Position numbers and translations under genes: made by a program
Assembly: GCA_017959135.1 (NCBI GenBank)
Contig: JAGDBH010000312.1
Coordinates: forward strand, 1 to 5,440
From: Succinivibrio sp.
GTDB lineage: Bacteria; Pseudomonadota; Gammaproteobacteria; Enterobacterales; Succinivibrionaceae
DNA length: 5,440 bases
Direction: 5' to 3'
Shown here: positions 1 through 5,440 of the stretch, one piece after another
Numbering within the stretch: the stretch's first letter is position 1
How the letters are laid out: the number at the start of each line of letters is the position of its first letter
Notes under the pieces: generated by a model
The model's input: only the letters and a program-made list of their open reading frames with translations
What the model was told of the DNA's origin: nothing
Database searches by the model: none

Positions 1-1889
1 ATTTCTGCATATTTTGCATTCTCTTTACCTGTGACATAAACCGACAGTTCATCCATTGCAATATTATAGTCACTTGATAAGTTTCTTCCTCCTGGGAGAG
101 AAATCTGAATAGATGAGAGATCTTTTTCAAACTGTGTTTTTTCATTGTTTGAGCATTTTCTGACAGTATCAATCATATTTTTTGTAAGCTTGCCTGTTAC
201 AAGCTTGGAGACAGATACAGAGAAAGCCGCCTGAGCCATAAAAGGAGGCATAAGATCATTAGAGTGTTTAACTGTTTTCTTCAGACTACGAATTAGCTGC
301 TCTTTAATATAAGCTGCTGAATCTCCTTTAATGGACTTGTCTGCAAAATTCCGTATTTCGGCATCAATAACCTTTTTTGCAGTATTTTCAGCATCTTCAA
401 GAATAGTTCTGCTTTCACTGTTAATATCTAGATTTCCTATATATGCAGATATCTCAGTATGTTTTATTCCCATTAGTGTTTCAAGAGATCTTTTAATATG
501 AGTCAGTGCTGTATTCTGTTCATTGATGGCAACCTGAGCCATCTCTTTTTCGATAGACGAACCATTAAACATAGTTTTGTCGCCAAATGCATCATCCATT
601 AATTTATTCAGTTTACAGGTATTCATTGAATTGAGAGCCTGCAAAAGAGTTTTTCTTTCATCAGAAGTCAGAGAAGAAAGCAAAGCGATATATGCAAAAT
701 CCTTTGCAGCGTCCATCTCATCTGCTCCATCAATATTATTCATGATATTAGAATTTACAATAACATCTGATACTTTATCAGCATAATATGAAATGGCTCT
801 GTAAATCTCCAACTGAGACGATTTTTCGTTCAGAGCGTGGAGCTTTTCTAAAGGAACTGCTTTTGCCAGTTCAATAGACTTTGAAATGCAGTCTGTTGGA
901 AATGTCTTGCCATTCATAGTTTTTATAGATGTAAATGCTGCTTTATAAGTCTTTGCAGATATATCTTTAAAACCAGAGATTGCATCAAGATTACTTTTTA
1001 GGGCGTCAATTTTTGACCTGATTGAATCAATACTTCTTGGTTCAGCGTCACCACCTCTTATAAGATGATTAACGCCGTTAATCAGCAGTTCGTCCAGATC
1101 ATCACTCTGACCAAAAAAAGAAGCTATAAATTCTGCATTCTCTCTAATTCTGTCCGAATAACCTTCTTTATTACTAATATATTTATTCAAAGCATTATGA
1201 ACAAAAGCATCTTTCATTGTTTTCACATTATCAATGCCGTTCTCAATGCGTATACCGTTATTGTCAAAAAGCGCTTTCTGTAGATACTCGGCATAACTTG
1301 AGTTGAATTTTTGATTCTCAAGCTTCGGCAAGGACATGATTTTTTCTAGATCTTCCTTAAAACTGGCAATATTACCCATAAGAGCATTTTTCAGAGTTTC
1401 TTTATCAAGCTCTTTTCCGTTTTCGGTATCTTCATAAGGAGGATTATCTGTAATCTGTTTACAGGAGGATAAAAACATCTCCATAAGAGCAGGAGAATTT
1501 ACAATCCTAGGATTAGAACATAATTCATTGATGGTATTGTTAATGAGCTTTATTGCAATTTTTCTTGCAGAAGCAGAAAGAATCTTATCTTCATTTGAAG
1601 TCTTGAACTCAGAGAGCAGATTTTTTATATCACTACCTTTAAATCCACCTGAAACATCAATGTCCTCAAGGCGTTGTCTAAGTCTGTAGTTCAGATTAAT
1701 GTCTGCAGCTTTAGTCAGAGTATCTTTGATCTCATTGACGAGATTTGAAGCTCTCTCTCTTGAATGACCAAGATTAAAAGTATATTTGAATCTAGTCCAC
1801 GCACCAGCTTTCTTAACTTCTCCGTTGTCAGATAAATAATAAGAACCGCTATTCTGTACATTAGACAATTCATTTAAAGAAATTGACAT
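1..1889 (-). CDS. Large putative type III secreted effector (C-terminus outside window)
   Basis: Seen: an uninterrupted minus-strand frame from the ATG at 1889 to the window edge, 629 codons with no stop, so the protein is larger than this. The start is set by a GGGGTG ribosome site six bases upstream. There is no Sec signal peptide and no membrane segment. The first 20 residues (MSISLNELSNVQNSGSYYLS) are rich in Ser, Asn and Tyr with a single charged residue, which is typical of type III export signals. Residues 15-58 form a compact-looking segment (GEVKKAG, then W31, RFKY 33-36, G41). The remainder reads as mostly amphipathic helices, with few cysteines and no catalytic motif I recognise. 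Context: it lies 73 bp after a CesT-like chaperone gene in the same direction, so it is probably that chaperone's client and co-transcribed with it. The function in a target cell is unknown. It could instead be another kind of large helical cytosolic protein. The coding call is very sure; the effector role is inference. Confidence 0.75.
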   Translation of the reverse strand, partial: MSISLNELSNVQNSGSYYLSDNGEVKKAGAWTRFKYTFNLGHSRERASNLVNEIKDTLTKAADINLNYRLRQRLEDIDVSGGFKGSDIKNLLSEFKTSNEDKILSASARKIAIKLINNTINELCSNPRIVNSPALMEMFLSSCKQITDNPPYEDTENGKELDKETLKNALMGNIASFKEDLEKIMSLPKLENQKFNSSYAEYLQKALFDNNGIRIENGIDNVKTMKDAFVHNALNKYISNKEGYSDRIRENAEFIASFFGQSDDLDELLINGVNHLIRGGDAEPRSIDSIRSKIDALKSNLDAISGFKDISAKTYKAAFTSIKTMNGKTFPTDCISKSIELAKAVPLEKLHALNEKSSQLEIYRAISYYADKVSDVIVNSNIMNNIDGADEMDAAKDFAYIALLSSLTSDERKTLLQALNSMNTCKLNKLMDDAFGDKTMFNGSSIEKEMAQVAINEQNTALTHIKRSLETLMGIKHTEISAYIGNLDINSESRTILEDAENTAKKVIDAEIRNFADKSIKGDSAAYIKEQLIRSLKKTVKHSNDLMPPFMAQAAFSVSVSKLVTGKLTKNMIDTVRKCSNNEKTQFEKDLSSIQISLPGGRNLSSDYNIAMDELSVYVTGKENAKYAE

Positions 1890-1893
1890 AATT

Positions 1894-1915
1894 ATCACCC
1901 CACTGCAAACTGCAG
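1894..1915 (-). promoter_or_regulatory. Ribosome binding site and small inverted repeat before the large gene
   Basis: On the minus strand GGGGTGAT (1901-1894) sits just before the ATG at 1889 and fixes that start. Immediately upstream is a small perfect inverted repeat, CTGCA/TGCAG with a three-base centre (1915-1903). It could form a five-pair hairpin beside the ribosome site. The rest of the 73-bp gap is very AT-rich, including a run of eight T just after the chaperone stop, but it has no strong hairpin in front of that run. I therefore see no terminator separating the two genes. Confidence 0.6.
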
Positions 1916-1962
1916 ATAAACATTTTTATTTTTTTGTTGTTTTATAAATACTGAAAAAAAAT

Positions 1963-2418
1963 TTAGACACTTAAGCTGTTACTGTTCAGACTTGCGTTTA
2001 CCGTCTCTTTTCTAACCGGAGCATCATCATAGCTGTTTAAAAGTGAATCCCTAACAGCTATAGCTGCATCCTTGAACAGGAAGATTTTTTCTGAAAGTTT
2101 TTCTACTGTAAGATTATCAGTCTTTATAAAAGAGGAAAGAATAAGCTCATCGTCAAACAACCCGAGAAAATTACCGTTTGTACCAGAGCCATTAAAAGAT
2201 AATGTTAAAGCCTGTCTAAGCACTGATTCATTGATTATTGAGATACTTTCAGGATCTGTTACAGGAGAAAAGATAGCAACGTCATCTTGATCTTTTCTGT
2301 ACTGCAGGGTAATGATGAGATCATCATATTCAATAGAGAATGAATTACTGTTATCAACCTCTAAAGGCAGACCTGAAACAGAAGCCAGTTCTGAAACAAG
2401 TTTTCTAAAAAAAGACAT
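1963..2418 (-). CDS. CesT/Tir-family (class I) type III secretion chaperone
   Basis: The 151-residue product has the size and build of class I type III chaperones, which dimerise in the cytosol, hold the N-terminal region of an effector partly unfolded and deliver it to the secretion ATPase. Seen: an N-terminal helix (1-15), then LPLEVD (17-22), a strand segment (27-40, IEYDDLIITLQY), strands at 46-52, a Gly/Asn-rich turn (FNGSGTNGNFLGLFDDELILSSF, about 75-97) and a long C-terminal helix (102-127). There are 23 acidic against 12 basic residues, the acidic charge usual for these proteins. An upstream in-frame ATG at 2508 would add 30 residues. I reject it because the ATG at 2418 has GGGGG seven bases upstream, matches the family's usual length, and a TATAAT box lies inside the extra stretch. 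Oddity: residues 128-151 form a Ser/Asn-rich tail beyond the usual fold. The likely client is the large downstream gene. Confidence 0.82.
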   Translation of the reverse strand: MSFFRKLVSELASVSGLPLEVDNSNSFSIEYDDLIITLQYRKDQDDVAIFSPVTDPESISIINESVLRQALTLSFNGSGTNGNFLGLFDDELILSSFIKTDNLTVEKLSEKIFLFKDAAIAVRDSLLNSYDDAPVRKETVNASLNSNSLSV

Positions 2419-2425
2419 CCAAATA

Positions 2426-2452
2426 CCCCCTTTTTTATTTTGAGCTATTATA
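2426..2452 (-). promoter_or_regulatory. Promoter -10 box and ribosome site of the chaperone gene
   Basis: On the minus strand a perfect TATAAT is at 2452-2447, predicting transcription from about 2440 and a leader of about 22 bases that carries the GGGGG ribosome site (2430-2426). I find no good -35 hexamer at 16-18 bp (the 17-bp position reads GAGTTA). A perfect -10 without a -35 would suit a promoter that depends on an activator. This is inference from sequence only. Confidence 0.45.
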
Positions 2453-2511
2453 GATCTACTTTTCTCAAATAACTCACTAAAATACCGCAAATGGTAAACA
2501 GGTCTCATTAT

Positions 2512-2540
2512 TTATGATTTAAATCGCTTTTATTATGATT
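2512..2540 (-). repeat. Direct repeats 21 bp apart plus palindrome upstream of the chaperone promoter
   Basis: The octamer AATCATAA (minus strand) occurs at 2540-2533 and again at 2519-2512. The period is exactly 21 bp, two helical turns, so both copies face the same side of the DNA. Between and overlapping them is a perfect ten-base palindrome, GATTTAAATC (2516-2525). Relative to the predicted start of transcription near 2440, the repeats lie at about -72 to -79 and -93 to -100. This is a plausible activator site, for example for an AraC-type regulator as used by many type III systems, but in AT-rich DNA an octamer repeat can also arise by chance. Confidence 0.35.
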
Positions 2541-2787
2541 GTTTCGTTATTTTTTGACGTAATTCAGAAAAAAACATATCACGTGCCAGACTTTGATCTA
2601 TGTATGCCAAAAATAAAGTCGCTAGAGAGAACGCCATTGAAAATACATTGCCAGGTATTCTGATACGACAGAAGAATATGATGGATGTTTATAAAATACA
2701 GAAAAGAGCCATATAGGAAAGAGAGCTCTGTAACAATACTATGCGGAGTTTAAAATGTACAGAGCCTTGCAGAAAGCAGTATCTGTT
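2541..2787. other. Gene-poor intergenic stretch between purU and the chaperone promoter
   Basis: Apart from the inverted repeats after purU (2701-2765), I see no supported gene here. The longest plus-strand frame is a 38-codon reading (2600-2716) with no clear ribosome site and no recognisable family. There are no tRNA-like arms, tandem repeats or insertion-sequence ends. Confidence 0.5.
2701..2765 (-). terminator. Possible purU terminator with alternative hairpins
   Basis: On the minus strand, downstream of the purU stop, GCTCTGTA (2765-2758) pairs perfectly with TACAGAGC (2732-2725). The stem extends to ten pairs with one bulged base and closes a loop of about 20 bases. Further on, GCTCT (2709-2705) followed by TTTTC can pair instead with the AGAGC of the second arm (2729-2725). 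The short stem plus T-run is weak for a classical terminator, so this is a tentative call. The three-armed layout is noted under findings. Confidence 0.35.
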
Positions 2788-3651
2788 TTAGAAAACTACT
2801 GTTTTATTGCCGTGAATAAACACCTTGTCATCTAAAACCTTGTTAACGGCTCTCATCAGAACCATCTGCTCTACATCGTGACCAGCCTTGGCAAGAGTCT
2901 GAGGATCATAACGGTGATTTACCTTGATAACATCCTGTTCAATGATTGGACCTTCATCAAGATTGTTGGTAACAAAGTGAGCGGTTGCACCGATAATCTT
3001 CACACCTCTGTCGTATGCTTGATGATATGGCTTTGCACCGATAAATGCAGGTAGGAATGAGTGGTGGATGTTAATCAGCTTGCCTAATGGGTAGTGATTT
3101 ACAAAGTTTGGAGAAAGAATTCTCATGTACTTTGCCAGAATTACGTAATCAGGATTGCACTCATCGATTACATCCATCATGTTCTTTTCCTGCTCTTCCT
3201 TGGTAATACCTTCACAGGAAACAAGCTTGAAAGGAACGCCAAACTTCTCAGCAAGAGCACCTAATTCCGGATAGTTACCGGCAACCAGTGCGATATCGGC
3301 ATTCATTGCACCAGAATAGGATTTCATCAGAAGTTCACCAAGACAGTGAGATTCCTTGGTTACCAGAACACACAGTCTGCGCTTTGACTCATCCTTAAGA
3401 CGGACAATAGCTCCATCAGGAAGAACATTGATAACAGTATTGATTAGAGTCTCAGAAATCTTTTCATCACTGAAGTTACCTTCAATAACGGTTCTCATAA
3501 AGAATCTGTTATCTTCATGAGACGCAAACTGATCCTGACGAATTACGTTCATATGAAACAGGAAGCAGACATTGGTAATCTTAGCGATAAGGCCAACATC
3601 ATCCTTACACTCGGTTAAAAGAATTCTTCTTTCCATAATTACTTCTTTCAT
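2788..3651 (-). CDS. purU: Formyltetrahydrofolate deformylase
   Basis: PurU hydrolyses 10-formyltetrahydrofolate to formate and tetrahydrofolate in the cytosol. It balances the one-carbon pool and supplies formate to PurT for purine synthesis. Seen: an N-terminal ACT-type regulatory domain (about residues 9-90, beginning RILLTECKDDVGLIAKITN), then a formyltransferase-like catalytic domain with HCLGELL (102-108), the DYVILAKYMRIL segment (168-179), INIHHSFLPAFIGAKPYHQA (193-212) and GATAHFVTNNLDEGPI (221-236). The catalytic Asn, His and Asp of the glycinamide-ribonucleotide-transformylase superfamily correspond to N194, H196 and D232, all present. The length of 287 is close to the 280 of E. 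coli PurU. The start is uncertain: a second ATG five codons in (3636, MERRILL) matches the gammaproteobacterial N-terminus as well and gives 282 residues, while the first ATG has AAGAG about eight bases upstream. It is transcribed divergently from gltA as a single gene. Confidence 0.95.
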   Translation of the reverse strand: MKEVIMERRILLTECKDDVGLIAKITNVCFLFHMNVIRQDQFASHEDNRFFMRTVIEGNFSDEKISETLINTVINVLPDGAIVRLKDESKRRLCVLVTKESHCLGELLMKSYSGAMNADIALVAGNYPELGALAEKFGVPFKLVSCEGITKEEQEKNMMDVIDECNPDYVILAKYMRILSPNFVNHYPLGKLINIHHSFLPAFIGAKPYHQAYDRGVKIIGATAHFVTNNLDEGPIIEQDVIKVNHRYDPQTLAKAGHDVEQMVLMRAVNKVLDDKVFIHGNKTVVF

Positions 3652-3777
3652 AGCTAACTCTTAACTTAGATATTCCTGCTAGCATATACAAAATTAAGAA
3701 AATATGGAACTGATAGACAAAATGAACCACAAGCGTGCGCTCTATAACAGTGCAAAGTGCCAATATTTTCAATTATC

Positions 3778-3805
3778 TATACATTTATGAGAATGTGTTT
3801 ACAAT
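3778..3805 (+). promoter_or_regulatory. Candidate gltA promoter
   Basis: TACAAT (3800-3805) is a good -10 box. It is preceded at 16 bp by TATACA (3778-3783), which matches four of six -35 positions. Transcription would begin near 3812, giving a leader of about 48 bases that contains the palindrome at 3825-3841 and the ribosome site. The spacing is acceptable but the region is AT-rich, so other readings are possible. Confidence 0.3.
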
Positions 3806-3824
3806 GAAATCATGGCGAATGCGT

Positions 3825-3841
3825 TTTGTTTATTAAACAAA
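3825..3841. promoter_or_regulatory. 17-bp perfect palindrome before gltA, possible operator
   Basis: TTTGTTTA and TAAACAAA form a perfect eight-base inverted repeat around a single central T, ending five bases before the gltA AAGGA. With a one-base centre it fits a dimeric protein site better than an RNA hairpin. The stretch TGTTTATTAA (3827-3836) differs at one position from the ArcA core WGTTAATTAW. ArcA represses gltA in E. coli, so an ArcA-like or other redox-responsive repressor is a reasonable guess, not a demonstration. Confidence 0.4.
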
Positions 3842-3845
3842 TGAT

Positions 3846-3850
3846 AAGGA
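3846..3850 (+). promoter_or_regulatory. gltA ribosome binding site
   Basis: AAGGA ends nine bases before the ATG at 3860. This supports that start, which also gives the N-terminus expected for type II citrate synthases. Confidence 0.75.
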
Positions 3851-3859
3851 AAAATCATA

Positions 3860-5176
3860 ATGGCAATAGAAGAAAAACTACCTGCTTTAGACAAGTATGC
3901 AACTCTTATCATTCCAGGAAAGGATCCGATTGAACTACCAATCCTTAAAGGAGCTATCGGACCAGAAGTAATTGATATCAGAGAACTGGGCAAGCAGGGT
4001 TATTTCACCTATGATCCTGGCTTTGTATCAACCGCATCATGTACCTCAAAGATAACTTTCATTGATGGTAAGAATGGTATTCTTCTTTACAGAGGATATC
4101 CAATCGACCAGCTTGCAACCAAATGTGATTACCTGCAGGTCTGCTATCTGCTGTTTAAGGGAGAGCTTCCAACTAAAGAGCAGTATCAGGAATTTGTTCA
4201 CAGAGTAAAGCACCATACTCTGGTACATACTCAGATGGAATCTCTGTTCCAGGCTTTCAGACGTGACTCACACCCTATGGCAGTGCTGTGCGGTGTGGCA
4301 GGAGCTCTATCAGCCTTCTATCATGACAAGCTTGATATTTACGATCCAGAGCATCGTGAACTTACTGCAGTACGACTGATTGCAAAGATGCCTACTCTGG
4401 CAGCTATGTCATATAAGTACTCAATCGGTCATCCATTTGTTTACCCAAGAAATGACCTGAGCTATACAGCAAACTTCCTGCACATGATGTTCTCTACCCC
4501 TTGTGAGGAATATAAGGTTAACCCTATTGTTGAAAAAGCTCTGGACAGAATTTTCACACTTCATGCAGACCATGAGCAGAACGCATCAACCTCATCAGTA
4601 CGTCTGGCAGGTTCATCAGGAGCAAACCCTTATGCATGTATTGCAGCAGGCGTAGCATCCTTATGGGGACCAGCTCATGGCGGAGCAAATGAAGCATGTC
4701 TGCGTATGCTTGAAGAAATCGGTTCAGTTGACAGAATTCCTGAATACATTGCAAGAGCAAAAGACAAGAATGATCCATTTAGACTGTTCGGCTTTGGTCA
4801 CCGTGTTTACAAGACATTTGATCCTCGTGCAATTGTTATGAGAGACACCTGTCATGAAGTACTGGATGCACTTCATATTGACAACAATCCTCTTCTGAAG
4901 ATTGCAACCGAGCTTGAGAAGATTGCACTCAACGATGAATACTTTGTAACCAGACATCTGTATCCAAACGTTGATTTCTACTCAGGTATCATTCTGAACG
5001 CTATCGGCATTCCAACCTCAATGTTCACCGTAATCTTCGCTCTTGCAAGAACCATCGGCTGGATCACCCACTGGAATGAAATGCATACCAATGAGGACTT
5101 CAGAATCGGCAGACCTCGTCAGGTATACACCGGTAAGGAAAAGCGTGATGTAAAACCTTTCAGAAGCCGAAATTAA
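3860..5176 (+). CDS. gltA: Citrate synthase, type II (hexameric, E. coli-like)
   Basis: Condenses oxaloacetate and acetyl-CoA to citrate, the entry step of the TCA cycle, in the cytosol. The 438 residues are full length for the type II family (E. coli 427). Seen: the N-terminal small domain (1-60, ending in [19 protein letters not shown]), the FRRDSHPMA segment (133-141), [18 protein letters not shown] (185-202), [10 protein letters not shown] (234-243), [10 protein letters not shown] (270-279), FGHRVYK (312-318) and NVDFYSG (370-376). The catalytic triad is H273, H314 and D372, equivalent to E. coli His264, His305 and Asp362, with R323 and R397 also in place. C215 matches E. coli Cys206. Around the NADH inhibitor site, H119, T120, Y154, R172 and K176 are kept, but the Arg109 and Met112 positions are H118 and L121. 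It is a single gene with its own terminator. Confidence 0.98.
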   Translation: MAIEEKLPALDKYATLIIPGKDPIELPILKGAIGPEVIDIRELGKQGYFTYDPGFVSTASCTSKITFIDGKNGILLYRGYPIDQLATKCDYLQVCYLLFKGELPTKEQYQEFVHRVKHHTLVHTQMESLFQAFRRDSHPMAVLCGVAGALSAFYHDKLDIYDPEHRELTAVRLIAKMPTLAAMSYKYSIGHPFVYPRNDLSYTANFLHMMFSTPCEEYKVNPIVEKALDRIFTLHADHEQNASTSSVRLAGSSGANPYACIAAGVASLWGPAHGGANEACLRMLEEIGSVDRIPEYIARAKDKNDPFRLFGFGHRVYKTFDPRAIVMRDTCHEVLDALHIDNNPLLKIATELEKIALNDEYFVTRHLYPNVDFYSGIILNAIGIPTSMFTVIFALARTIGWITHWNEMHTNEDFRIGRPRQVYTGKEKRDVKPFRSRN

Positions 5177-5192
5177 CATCTACCGAAAAACT

Positions 5193-5222
5193 AAGAGGCC
5201 TGTATATTACAGACCTCTTTTT
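5193..5222 (+). terminator. Intrinsic terminator after gltA, probably bidirectional
   Basis: AAGAGGCCTGTA (5193-5204) pairs with TACAGACCTCTT (5208-5219) over 12 positions with one C-A mismatch and a three-base loop. It is followed by a run of T to 5222, 16 bases after the gltA stop. On the other strand the stem is followed by TTAGTTTTT, so it can also end the convergent gene at 5246. Confidence 0.88.
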
Positions 5223-5245
5223 GTATTCACAGTACAGCAGCCATG

Positions 5246-5440
5246 CTACAAGTTGGATGCGCTTATCTTCAGAACATAATTAGAATTTGACTTGTTTTCT
5301 GTGTTGTAACTTGCATAACCGCCACTTACAATTGACAGCCAGTCTTCATTCTTAATAGTTGAAGAGGCACCGCCCTTAGTTTCGATAATAACATCCTGTA
5401 AAGTGAAATTAGCATTTACCTTGCCGGCTTCCTTTTCAAG
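5246..5440 (-). CDS. Unrecognised protein, C-terminal 64 residues only
   Basis: Seen: a minus-strand frame open from the right edge of the window to a TAG at 5248-5246, converging on gltA and sharing its terminator. The 64 visible residues are polar and rich in Ser, Asn, Thr, Gly and Tyr. They include KGGASSTIKNEDWLSIVSGG, then a YNTENKSNSNYVLKISASNL ending. The alternating hydrophobic and polar pattern suggests beta strands. I do not recognise a family, and neither the start nor any signal peptide is visible. Coding is supported by the position just before a terminator and by a codon pattern like that of its neighbours, but a fragment this short leaves room for doubt. Confidence 0.6.
   Translation of the reverse strand, partial: LEKEAGKVNANFTLQDVIIETKGGASSTIKNEDWLSIVSGGYASYNTENKSNSNYVLKISASNL

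Larger units (their letters stand above)
3652..3859. promoter_or_regulatory. Divergent intergenic region purU / gltA
   Basis: These 208 bp must hold the promoters of both purU (leftward) and gltA (rightward). A candidate gltA promoter and a palindrome are listed separately. For purU I find no convincing -35/-10 pair: TTGTCT followed by TTAATT at 17 bp is the best and is weak in the -10. A sequence resembling a sigma-54 site, TGGCAC close to TTGCAC on the minus strand, has the wrong spacing. Confidence 0.5.

Noticed and set aside
181..210. Inverted AAGCTTG/CAAGCTT-like segments within the large gene
   Set aside because: They fall in the middle of an intact reading frame and encode VSKLVTGKLT. 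This is a chance repeat of the Lys-Leu codons, not a terminator or a mobile-element end.
577..1283. Plus-strand frames of about 70 codons (577-786 and 1065-1283)
   Set aside because: Both lie entirely inside the continuous minus-strand reading frame of the large protein and look like antisense shadows.
2419..2508. N-terminal extension of the chaperone from the upstream ATG at 2508
   Set aside because: No ribosome site precedes that ATG, the extra 30 residues do not fit the family, a TATAAT box lies within the stretch, and the ATG at 2418 has a strong GGGGG site.
2600..2716. 38-codon plus-strand frame in the purU-chaperone gap
   Set aside because: No ribosome site, no recognisable family and short length. 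It might be debris of an older gene, but nothing in the sequence shows that.
3740..3770. Sigma-54-like site (TGGCAC near TTGCAC, minus strand) before purU
   Set aside because: The two blocks are only about one base apart instead of five, so the required spacing of the -24 and -12 elements is not met.

Overview
The window looks like an AT-rich (low-GC) gammaproteobacterial chromosome. The evidence is a GltA that follows the E. coli type II citrate synthase almost motif for motif and a PurU of the gammaproteobacterial kind. The closest named group I would guess is the Aeromonadales/Succinivibrionaceae, but that is a guess from overall flavour, not a measurement.

Layout. (1) Positions 1-2418, minus strand: a two-gene unit of a small acidic protein with the features of a class I (CesT/Tir-chaperone family) type III secretion chaperone (1963-2418), followed 73 bp downstream by a very large reading frame. 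That frame is open from its ATG at 1889 to the window edge (629 codons, no stop) and is most simply read as the chaperone's secreted substrate, a type III effector of unrecognised family. A perfect TATAAT box and a pair of direct repeats 21 bp apart lie just upstream of the chaperone. (2) 2419-2787: the promoter region and a gene-poor stretch with a probable purU terminator. (3) 2788-3651, minus: purU, formyltetrahydrofolate deformylase. (4) 3652-3859: a divergent intergenic region with a 17-bp palindrome directly in front of gltA. (5) 3860-5176, plus: gltA, citrate synthase. (6) 5193-5222: a strong hairpin terminator, probably used from both sides. (7) 5246-5440, minus: the last 64 codons of an unrecognised protein that starts outside the window.

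The right half is ordinary core metabolism (one-carbon/purine supply and entry to the TCA cycle). The left half is accessory and host-interaction-like. The large protein has no Sec signal, a Ser/Asn-rich N-terminus without basic residues for its first 25 positions, and a chaperone gene immediately upstream in the same orientation. This is the classic arrangement of a secreted effector whose chaperone is made first. No secretion apparatus gene is visible here, so the module appears to be an effector locus set beside housekeeping genes rather than part of the main secretion island.
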